From: Nemophila menziesii
Lineage: Eukaryota > Streptophyta > Magnoliopsida > Boraginales > Hydrophyllaceae
Assembly: GCA_029959085.1 (NCBI GenBank)
Contig: JARWIR010000018.1
Location: 19,529,001-19,593,000 of the forward strand
DNA: 64,000 bases
Reading direction: 5' to 3'
The notes beneath the pieces are model-generated. The model was not told the DNA's origin and ran no database searches. It worked only from the letters and a program-made list of their open reading frames with translations. Made by a program: the position numbers and the translations under genes. Of this stretch, positions 10,025-18,436 are shown one piece after another; position 1 is the stretch's first letter; each line of letters opens with the position of its first letter.

Positions 10025-11050
10025 TTAGTCTTTTTCGAGTCGTGGAGACACGACTCGGTTTTGAGTTGGGGGAGGGTACTCGTTGTCCTCATTCCTATTT
10101 TGTTTTTATTTGTGTTTCAAAAATCACAAAATTAAAAAAAAAGTTTAGAATAAGGAAAGGTGTCGAATGTAGTGAATATGCCTGTTCAATCATAATTTTA
10201 ACAAGTTAATTATAGGAAATATTGTGTTTTTGAACTTCTTTACAATTTTGTGTAGTTTATTGGCATGCAAATATTTAATATAAAAGGAATAATGAGCAAT
10301 GCAAAGATGATAAGTTTGAACTTAGGAAGCTCTGAGCGGTGTGTAGAACGTGATATTGGAAATAGTGAATCACACGCTTAGCGTATGAACTAAAAGTGAG
10401 AAAGTAACGAACCCTAGTAGTTATGAAAATGATTAAGGCATTTATTTGTTAGTCCTTTGTTGTGTTCAGCTTGCTCACCTGATATGTAAACATGTTTTCC
10501 TTCATAGCCCTGTTCCAGCCTTCGTAGCATTTTCTTTGATAAACCACGATATAAGCTTATACCCTTTATTTTTTAGGACTTGACCATATGACCCGCTCTC
10601 GAATCACATGCCTAGGACTAGTAATCTTGGAGCTTGAGTTTGGGTGGTGGGTGAACGCCATCAGGGGATACATTGGGTGGGTAGATGTGTTATTTCGTGC
10701 GTTTATTCATTATACACTTTTTTGTAATCCATGCTGGTTTCGAGAAAAGTAAAGATAACGTTGAGAAATAAAGGAAAATCCTGCATGGGGCATCTTTTAA
10801 TATTGGTGAGGACATGGGGATGCAATGTTATAGCATCAAATAGGTTAAGTGAGCACGATTATGAGCAAAACTCAAGATCTAGGATGATTAGTTGATGGAT
10901 GGTGAGGAGAGGGTCAAAAGCCCAATCTAAATTATCCGAAATATTTATCATACCCTACCTTAAGCCTATGCTACACCTTAAGACCTTAGGATTCCTAGCT
11001 TTTTGGGTAACGTTTGAACAATTAGGGAGTAACACAGTCGACCATTAGAC
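10025..11050 (+). repeat. Athila-like 3' UTR fragment
   Basis: This stretch aligns with 1620-2700 of the first element: the GTCTTTTTCGAGTCGTGG landmark, then TTGAGTTGGGGGAGGGTACT, a TGGCATGCAAAT block, TGTAGAACGTGA, the ATGACCCGC...TCGAATCAC block near 10590, GTGAGGAGAGGGTCAAAAGC near 10903, and CTTAAGCCTATGCTACACC. It has no coding part and no LTR. The similarity stops where the GGT-rich array begins, so the fragment is truncated there. Confidence 0.75.
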
Positions 11051-11526
11051 GCTAGGGGTGGTGGTGGTGGTGGCAGATGTGGTGGGTGTGGTGCAGATAA
11101 GGGTAATGGTGGTGGGTGGTAGTGGTGGAAACAATGGTAAGGTAATGGTGGAGGGTGTGGTGGTGGGGGTGGGTGGTGGTGGGGGTGGTGATGGGGGGTG
11201 TGGAGTGGGTTGTGGTTGTGGTGGTGGATGTGATGGTGGTGCGGGTGGGTGGTGGTAGTGGTAGGCTGGTGGTTGTAGGGGTGATGGTGGGTGGTGGTGG
11301 GGGTGATGGTGGTAGGGGTAGGGGTGGTGGTGGTGGGAGTGGTGGTGGTAGGTGTGGGGATGGGGTGGTTGTAATGGTGGTGGTGGTGGGGGTGGTTGGT
11401 GTGGTGGTGGTGGTGGATGTAGGGGTGGTGGTGGTTGTGGTGGTGGAGGTAGGGGTGGTGGTGGTTGTGGTGGTGGAGGTGATAGTGGTGGGGATGGGGT
11501 GGGGGGTGGTGGTGGTGGTGGTGCAG
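11051..11526 (+). repeat. GGT-rich (G-rich) minisatellite array
   Basis: About 475 bp of almost pure G and T on the plus strand, built from GGT and GGTGGTGGG-like units with single-base variants, plus a local higher-order unit (GGTAGGGGTGGTGGTGGTTG, twice near 11420-11480). The reading frames through it (Gly/Val/Trp or His/Pro only) are composition artefacts. The strand asymmetry is extreme and the density of G-runs would allow G-quadruplexes. It may have expanded from a short GGT tract in the truncated Athila fragment next to it. Confidence 0.92.
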
Positions 11527-11960
11527 GACTTTAAAATAAATAAACAAAAATTATATAATAAATGGTGAAGATAATAATAATTAAATGGTATATATAATTA
11601 ACGTAATAATTAATTAACTTATGCTTATTTTTGTAATCTTCTAACTTTTTGTTCTAACTGAGAATTAATTTTATAGTTGTAGTTAATTATAGATAATTTT
11701 ATTTAATATGTAATTAATTGGGCATTGTCTTTTAAATTTAAGAATTTCTCTAATATTAAAGATTAAGATTTAGTTATTTAATAGTTATTGTATGGGTATT
11801 ACCAAACAATTGATGATATTAAATTGAAATCTAATAATAAAAAATGATATTAAACCAGAAATACATAATTAGATTTATTAAGAAAAACAAAAAAGAACAA
11901 GATGGAACTACTATTTCCATTCCACCGGGAGAAAAGTGTTAATATATACCGTAGAAAAAT
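11527..11960. other. AT-rich spacer
   Basis: AT-rich sequence between the GGT array and the hAT MITE. I see nothing in it. Confidence 0.5.
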
Positions 11961-12688
11961 AAAGTAACTAGGGGTGTGTATCGGGTTAGAAAACCCGCAG
12001 AACCCGACCAACACGATCACACTAACCCGAAATTATACGGGTTAGTTTTTAATTGGGTGGGTTGCGGTTTACAATTTTGAAAAAATATACACATTTTTGC
12101 GGGTTGTGGATTTTAAACTTGAAACCCGCAAACCCGCATATACTCGATTACCTTGTAGTATAAAAATTAGAAAAATTCGTATTGCTCATTTTATTCAAAT
12201 AAGATAGTGGGGGTCATGTGCTTTTCACTCTACATTTTTTTTATTCCTCCCCCTTTTTTAAAAATATTTTGAAATCTCTCAATATTTCAATAATATTTTA
12301 TCTAATGAATATGTTTTTCATTTCAATTATGATATTATCTGTACTCTTTGTTCTTTTCATATATTTAGTTTCCTAAAATCTCATTTTATATCTTTTAATC
12401 ATAGATGATTTGAAATGCATATGCGTATCCTAAACAATATTTTTCGTTATAATTTTCATTTGTAATATAATTTTGACTCGCCAAATGAATATGGATACAA
12501 ATTCGTCTTCTTTATCGAACTAAATCACCTGCAATGCACCCGCAACCCGCCTAACCCGAAATTCAGTGGTTTAAGTAATGTATTGGGCGGGTGCGGGTCT
12601 TATTTTTCAAAATCCGCACAAGAACGGGCGGTTTGTGGGTTGAGCATTTTCTACACAAAACCGACCCGCGCACACCCCTAAAAGTAAC
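11961..12688. mobile_element. hAT-type MITE with 8-bp target duplication
   Basis: The element (11969-12680, 712 bp) starts TAGGGGTGTGTATCGGGTTA and ends GACCCGCGCACACCCCTA, an imperfect terminal inverted repeat. A perfect 8-bp direct repeat, AAAGTAAC, flanks it (11961-11968 and 12681-12688); 8 bp is the hAT superfamily signature. Subterminal regions are rich in ACCCG/CGGGT repeats in both orientations, a common arrangement of transposase-binding sites. The middle is AT-rich and non-coding, so the element is non-autonomous. Confidence 0.93.
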
Positions 12689-12834
12689 ACACAAAAAAGT
12701 GATTGAAAATAGTTTCCCGAGACATTCGAACTAGTTTTGATTTTTTTTTTTTGTTCGAAAGAACTAGTTTTGATTTTTTTTTTTTTTTGTTCAAATGCAT
12801 AATAATATATAGATAGTAGAAAGTGTTACAAGGT

Positions 12835-15800
12835 TTAGCCTATCCCGGAGGACTCGGCTTCATTACAAATCAAAGTAGCTAACTGGGGAGGGATACAAAC
12901 ACCCCAATTACCAAACAGATTGCTAAGAAGCTCCTGTTTGGCAATCCAATCAGCTGTCCCATTTCTACTTCTAGATACAAAAGAAAAAGAAGGAGATGAT
13001 AATTCAGCAAAATAATAAATATTACAAACTAAATTTTTAATTGAATGACTCAACACCGGTAATCCTGACGAAAGAGACTTCATAATAGTGGCTGAGTCAT
13101 TCTCTATAATCACGCTTCCAAAAGGATAATTTGAAGCCATCTCTGTAGCTTTCAAGATCCCCGTGGCCTCTGCCTCTAACACCGAATCTGCCGCAATCTT
13201 CCAACTATTACCTGCTACAAATTCCCCATTAGAGTTCCTAACTAAACATGCTATTGCAGCTCCCTTATCGGAAAAAGCTGCATCACAATTAATTTTAAAT
13301 TTATTAGGTGGAGGTTTTTTCCACTTATCTTTGAATTTTTTATTTTGTGGAATATTATTATTAATATTTATTCCAGTATTATTAATGTTATTAACTTCCC
13401 CTAACTTATCAAGAAAATTTAAATCGTTAGGGTTTGAAATTTTATAATATTCTTTCCAATTTTCTGTAGCTTTTTTAACTGTATTCAAAGGTTCACATTT
13501 TTTTCCATTATAGATAAAATTATTCCTATCCTTCCATATATGCCACATTATAATGCATATAAGTTCAAAAATCCTATTATGATTATCAAAATTTTCAATA
13601 ATGTTTTGTACATGATTTATAATCCAAAGTTCTACACTTATAGTAGTATCATTATCAGTTTTTAAATTCAAAGGACTAGTAAACCATACACTTTTTGCCC
13701 AAGGGCATCTAAAAAGCATATGTTCCACTGTTTCAATATTATTATCACAAATTTTACAAATGTTATCTTTTGCACATTTTCTTTTAAAAAGGTTTTCTCC
13801 TGTAGATAAAAGGTTTCTTATAGCTCTCCACATAAAATTTCTTATTTTTGTTTGGGTTTCCATTTTCCAAATAAGTTTCCAAATGTTTTTATCCCTAGTA
13901 TTAGAAGATGTAGGGTTATTCGTATTTTTAATATTTTGGAGAATAGTATCCTCCTCTTTTAGTTTATGATAAGTTTCCTTAACTGTATAAGTGCCATCTT
14001 TACAGTAATCTATACTAATTTGATCTTTACATAGAAATTTAGGTATTACCATTCTTTCTATTTTTTCTTTGATTTCCTTGGGGTAAATAAAGTTTAAGAG
14101 TTCACTATCCCAAGATTTATCCTCTTTAATAAGTTGGTTAACCCAAAGTAGGTTAGAATTTTTCGGTTGGATAGGTAGTTTAATGTCACTTATCCAATTA
14201 TGTTTATACATATTAATATTCTTTCCATCACCTAATTTCCATTTAATATTATTCTTAAATGTATCTCTACCTATTATTAAGCTTCTCCATCCCCATGAGG
14301 GTGAGCTTCCAATTTTAGCTTCAAGGAAACTACAATTTTTAAAATATTTTCCTTTAAGGAGTCTATAAAGAAGAGAATCTTCTTTATTCATTAGGTTCCA
14401 AGCTTGTTTTCCTAATAGAGCTTTATTCATTAGGTGTAGATCTCTGAATCCTAATCCACCTTCAAATTTTGATCTAGTGAGTATATCCCAATTAGCCCAA
14501 TGTATTCTTTTTTTTCCTTTATCTCCCCACCAGAATTGGGCAATAATTGAATGGATTTTATTTATAATGTTCTTTGGAAAAATGAAATTTGACATTATAT
14601 AGTTAGGCAAACTTTGGATGACTGCTTTAATTAAGATTTCTTTACCCCCTTCTGAAAGGAAAAGGGTTTTCCAGTTTTCAAACTTTTGTAAGATTCTATC
14701 TATTAAAAATTGTAGATCATTTGATTTATTCCTACTCCATTCAGTTGGAAGTCCTAAGTAATCACCTAGGTTGTTAGTTCTTCTCATATTCAATCTTTTA
14801 GCCATTATATTTTGGATCAAAGTTGGTGTGTTAGGGCTAAAAATGACCCCACACTTATTAAGGTTAAGACATAAACCAGTAGCATTTTTATATTTGTTCA
14901 TAATGTCATTGAAGGATTGTATTTCAATGTTATCAGCATTAAGAAAGAAAAGACTATCATCAGCAAAGAGCAAATGAGTGATAGCTGGACAGTTATTTCC
15001 TATTTTGACTCCTTTGAGAAGGTAGTTCTCTTTTTTTTCTGTAATTAGATCATTTAGAGTTTGGGAAATAAGGCAAAATATTAGGGGTGAAAGTGGGTCC
15101 CCTTGTCTTATTCCTCTGGTGGGTTTTTGTACTTGATGAACCTCACCATTAATTAAAATTGAGTAGGAGACAGAGGTGATGCATATCATAATTTTCCTTA
15201 CCCAATCTTTATTAAAACCAATCTTAAAAAGGAGGTCTTGTAGAAAATCCCATTCTATATATTCATAGGCCTTTTTAATATCTGCTTTAACAGCAACCAT
15301 ATATTTTTTGGTTTTCTTTCTTCTTTTAATATGGGTAGTTAACTCATGTGCAATCATAGTATTTTCCTGTATCATTCTATTAGGAATGAATGCACTTTGA
15401 TTCTCTCCAACTAGTAAGTTCATAAAAGGTTGTAATCTATTAACCAATATTCTTGCAATAATCTTATAAATAAAATTAGAGCAACTAATTGGTCTATAGT
15501 GTTTAATATTAGTAGGTTTATTAATTTTTGGAATTAGTGTAATAAGAGTTTGATTTAAATCAGATAAGTCACCCTTATTATTCCAAAAATTATTTATTAC
15601 TCTCATAATATCCAGTTTAATTATATCCCAGTAAGTTCTAAAGAATATTCCATTATATCCATCAGGGCCTGGTGCTTTATTAGGTCCTAATTCCCATGTT
15701 GCTTTTTTAACTTCTTCTTCAGTGATATGTTTATTTAAATTATCTGCTGATTTTTTATCAATTTTACTAGATATAAGATTGATAGTATTATTATAATCTC

Positions 15801-17025
15801 TTTTTCCTACAGTTGTAAAAATATTATTAAAATAATTTGTAATCTCTATAATTATTTCATCTTTATTATCAAGCCATGCACCATTTTCATTAGTGATGTT
15901 AGTTATCTTATTTCTGCTTCTTCTTTCCTTGGTACAAGCATGATAATATTTTGTATTTTTTTCACCTTTTTTAAGCCATATATTTCTAGATCTTTCTTTC
16001 CAGAAACTTTCTTCTCTATTCCAAGTTTCTTCTAATTCTTTGGTTATACAATTGTATTCATCCCAATTAAAATTAAATTTATTATTATTAGATATGATTT
16101 CTAATTTTTTTATAAGTTTTTCTATTTGGATTTTATTATTACCAAATTTTCTCCTATTCCAATTTCTTAATGCTTGACTGCATTTGTTAAGTTTATGATT
16201 AATAACTGCATTAGGGTTTCCCCTTAGAGAGCTATAATCTTTCCAAACTTTTTTAATAATGTTTAAACAATCAGTTTCTGTTGTCCAAAACCTTTCAAAA
16301 TAAAATCTTCTTTTATTTTTCTTATCTGTTTTATCATGATGTAGAATCAAGGGGCAGTGATCTGACCCAATGGCAGGTACAACTGCTACCCAAGCATTAG
16401 GAAATAGCGTATCCCATTCAGAGTTATGAATAGCTCTGTCTAAGATAGCTTTAATGAGTTTATTATTGGCTCTTTTGTTTGTCCAAGTAAACCTACAACC
16501 GTAAGAGGTTGTTTCCTCCAAATTATGGAGGTTTATAAATTTGTTAAAATTTTCAATTGATTTTTTATGGCAAATAATACCCCCTAACTTTTCCTTTAGG
16601 AATCTAATACAATTAAAATCCCCAATTAAAGACCAAGGAGAATTATGGGGCTTTAAAACATTTAAAAAATTTAGAGAAATCTCTTTATCTTTATCATAAG
16701 GATTTAAGTAAATGTAAGTATAAAATATTGGGGTCATTTTGTAACCCTCAATTTTAGTATGTATATAATTAGCGGTGGCTTTGATCACTTTAATCTTTAA
16801 TTCATCTTTTACGAATAACGCTAACCCCCCTCTTATACCCAAGGGTTCCACCGTCTCAATAAGTTTCATACCAATATTTTGTGCCATCTCATCAAGCTTA
16901 TGATAAAGATTTTTGGTTTCAGAAAGGAACAATACCTCCGGCCGATGTTTTGCACAGAGGTCTCTAGCGGCCTGGACTGTCAGAGGATTGCCAATTCCCT
17001 GGCAGTTCCAGGCGATATGTATCAT
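12835..17025 (-). CDS. LINE ORF2: endonuclease, reverse transcriptase, RNase H (1396 aa)
   Basis: The uninterrupted frame encodes the LINE replication protein. It nicks target DNA and copies the element's RNA onto the cut end. N-terminal apurinic-type endonuclease: WNCQG at residues 6-10, SETK, GDFNC, and the catalytic SDHCPL at about 222. Reverse transcriptase: APGPDG at about 452, YRPISC, VKADIKKAYEYIEW (motif A), RGIRQGDPLSP, and the catalytic FADDS at about 690. A zinc-binding RT-associated region with CKICDN...HMLFRC follows at about 1080-1110. The C-terminal RNase H has NCDAAF at about 1250, EAEA, ENDS and RNGTADWIAK. Plant L1 elements with this C-terminal RNase H are known. The start ATG overlaps the ORF1 stop. 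Codons are strongly A/T-ending. Confidence 0.96.
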   Translation of the reverse strand: MIHIAWNCQGIGNPLTVQAARDLCAKHRPEVLFLSETKNLYHKLDEMAQNIGMKLIETVEPLGIRGGLALFVKDELKIKVIKATANYIHTKIEGYKMTPIFYTYIYLNPYDKDKEISLNFLNVLKPHNSPWSLIGDFNCIRFLKEKLGGIICHKKSIENFNKFINLHNLEETTSYGCRFTWTNKRANNKLIKAILDRAIHNSEWDTLFPNAWVAVVPAIGSDHCPLILHHDKTDKKNKRRFYFERFWTTETDCLNIIKKVWKDYSSLRGNPNAVINHKLNKCSQALRNWNRRKFGNNKIQIEKLIKKLEIISNNNKFNFNWDEYNCITKELEETWNREESFWKERSRNIWLKKGEKNTKYYHACTKERRSRNKITNITNENGAWLDNKDEIIIEITNYFNNIFTTVGKRDYNNTINLISSKIDKKSADNLNKHITEEEVKKATWELGPNKAPGPDGYNGIFFRTYWDIIKLDIMRVINNFWNNKGDLSDLNQTLITLIPKINKPTNIKHYRPISCSNFIYKIIARILVNRLQPFMNLLVGENQSAFIPNRMIQENTMIAHELTTHIKRRKKTKKYMVAVKADIKKAYEYIEWDFLQDLLFKIGFNKDWVRKIMICITSVSYSILINGEVHQVQKPTRGIRQGDPLSPLIFCLISQTLNDLITEKKENYLLKGVKIGNNCPAITHLLFADDSLFFLNADNIEIQSFNDIMNKYKNATGLCLNLNKCGVIFSPNTPTLIQNIMAKRLNMRRTNNLGDYLGLPTEWSRNKSNDLQFLIDRILQKFENWKTLFLSEGGKEILIKAVIQSLPNYIMSNFIFPKNIINKIHSIIAQFWWGDKGKKRIHWANWDILTRSKFEGGLGFRDLHLMNKALLGKQAWNLMNKEDSLLYRLLKGKYFKNCSFLEAKIGSSPSWGWRSLIIGRDTFKNNIKWKLGDGKNINMYKHNWISDIKLPIQPKNSNLLWVNQLIKEDKSWDSELLNFIYPKEIKEKIERMVIPKFLCKDQISIDYCKDGTYTVKETYHKLKEEDTILQNIKNTNNPTSSNTRDKNIWKLIWKMETQTKIRNFMWRAIRNLLSTGENLFKRKCAKDNICKICDNNIETVEHMLFRCPWAKSVWFTSPLNLKTDNDTTISVELWIINHVQNIIENFDNHNRIFELICIIMWHIWKDRNNFIYNGKKCEPLNTVKKATENWKEYYKISNPNDLNFLDKLGEVNNINNTGININNNIPQNKKFKDKWKKPPPNKFKINCDAAFSDKGAAIACLVRNSNGEFVAGNSWKIAADSVLEAEATGILKATEMASNYPFGSVIIENDSATIMKSLSSGLPVLSHSIKNLVCNIYYFAELSSPSFSFVSRSRNGTADWIAKQELLSNLFGNWGVCIPPQLATLICNEAESSGIG

Positions 17026-18110
17026 TGATTGCGATGGAGTTGATCAGGCTCAACTCCAGAAAGCTCTATATCATCGAATTTTTCATTACAATCCTTCATG
17101 AACTCATTATCTTTTAACTTATGAGCTTTATACAGATATTCATTAGTAATAACTGAGTAAATCAAAACAGAACTGTATTGTTTTTCATCTACTCCAACTA
17201 TTTTTGTGATAAAATTTCCTATCACATTAAAAATATTAATAATAAGGAATAAAACCTTATCCGAATTAATGATTTCATTAATTCTATTTTTTCCTTTATT
17301 ATTCGAAACTTTTTCCTCGGATTTCTTTTGTTTTTGTTTCGAAATTCCCTTTTTTTCACGTGACATTTTATAACACATTATTTTGGAAATACAGTAAAAC
17401 CCTTTATAGATTCTGCAATTTGAAATTACCATATTTTCCTTATTAATTTTAAAAGGAAAATCCTTACTAATCATAATAACTGAGTTTTTAAAAACAAAAA
17501 TAATCTGTTTATAACCAACTACAGCTATTTTTGTAATAGAATACACTATTACATTAAAAAACTTAAATATAATGACAAAGGGTAGTACCTGCCGTGACGG
17601 AAGAACATTCTTGGCCTGAATCTTTGCTCGCGTTTGATGGTGAAAAGACAGATCGGCCTTCCTCGTTTTTGGGCGTGAACCTGCCCCAGGAAAGGAGCGT
17701 CCTGGGTATGAGCGGTCTGCTGCTGCAGCAGGCCTTCCATTGTGGATCTGCTGATATGGTAAAAGGCCTGAAAGAAAATGGACTGGGCCTGGAATGCGCT
17801 TGGGTGGAAAGGAGTTGTGGATCCAGATCTGTGACGTGGGTGTGGGTTGGAGGCCGGATGTGAAGTAGGCTGTGAAAGAAAAAAGTTGGCTTTGTAGGAT
17901 GAGGGAGGGGGCTGCGGCAGTAGTAGGGCTGGATGGATGAAGGGAAAAGAGGAAAGGTGGGAGGTGTGATGAGTTGGTGATTGAAAAGGGTGTGAAAAAG
18001 GTGAAGGAGGCGGTAGTAAGGATACATGGTGAGGCTGTGCTGTAGAGGTGGAAGATACATCGGAAGGGAGGGGTTGGGTTTTTGGGGATATGTGCTAGAG
18101 AGCACAACAT
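17022..18110 (-). CDS. putative LINE ORF1, non-canonical (up to 362 aa)
   Basis: This frame opens 28 bp inside the 5' end of the element and ends in TGA that overlaps the ORF2 start (ATGA). I do not see the features usual for plant LINE ORF1 (DUF4283-like RNA-binding domain, CCHC zinc knuckle). The first half is Pro/Ser/Thr/Phe-rich and may only be 5' UTR that happens to be open. The second half is Lys-rich with two related hydrophobic segments (FNVI..SITKI...KQ...SVI and FNVI..FITKI...KQ...SVI), encoded near 17550 and 17205, so the region contains an internal duplication. Alternatives: a divergent ORF1, a 5'-truncated ORF1, or a non-coding leader. The true start is uncertain. Confidence 0.4.
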   Translation of the reverse strand: MLCSLAHIPKNPTPPFRCIFHLYSTASPCILTTASFTFFTPFSITNSSHLPPFLFSLHPSSPTTAAAPSLILQSQLFSFTAYFTSGLQPTPTSQIWIHNSFPPKRIPGPVHFLSGLLPYQQIHNGRPAAAADRSYPGRSFPGAGSRPKTRKADLSFHHQTRAKIQAKNVLPSRQVLPFVIIFKFFNVIVYSITKIAVVGYKQIIFVFKNSVIMISKDFPFKINKENMVISNCRIYKGFYCISKIMCYKMSREKKGISKQKQKKSEEKVSNNKGKNRINEIINSDKVLFLIINIFNVIGNFITKIVGVDEKQYSSVLIYSVITNEYLYKAHKLKDNEFMKDCNEKFDDIELSGVEPDQLHRNQ

Positions 18111-18436
18111 CCTTGTTTTCTTCTTTAGTTGGCTGCAAACTAGTTTTGATGATGAGTATTGTGTTGAGTCTTTTTTTATTGTTAACCTATTGGAAATAAA
18201 TAATTGAAAGACAAGCATGGAATCAAAAGTAATGTCAAAGTAGACACCATGGCGGCACCTCAAAGACCACCTTTCTTTAATTATAACAATTAAGGTCAAT
18301 TATAACAATTAAGGTCTTTGGCCCAATTTTACCTCATTTTTAGCCGCTTTCTTTTTTTTCTTCCTCATTTTCTCTAATTCCAATCACAACAACATCAAAC
18401 TCAAACTCAGCACCTCTATCTATCCCGTTATCCTAA

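Larger units (their letters stand above)
12762..18150 (-). mobile_element. L1-type LINE, intact ORF2, 13-bp target duplication
   Basis: The body (12775-18137, about 5.36 kb) lies on the minus strand. Its poly(A) tail appears as T-run 12775-12788. The 13-bp repeat AACTAGTTTTGAT at 12762-12774 and 18138-18150 is the target duplication. ORF1 (18110-17022) and ORF2 (17025-12835) overlap by ATGA. The 3' UTR is only about 45 bp. A complete tail, matching target repeats and an open ORF2 suggest a fairly recent insertion. Next to the tail, at 12729-12756, a second AACTAGTTTTGAT plus T-run and GTTC is present, an odd duplicated junction. Confidence 0.93.

Noticed and set aside
10978..11568. Long His/Pro-, Gly- or Val-rich frames
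   Set aside because: They come from the GGT array composition; no domain, and all frames of the array stay open.
17563..18138. Second minus-strand frame (191 aa) overlapping LINE ORF1
   Set aside because: Pro/Ser/His-rich, no ATG start and no domain; a shadow in the LINE leader.
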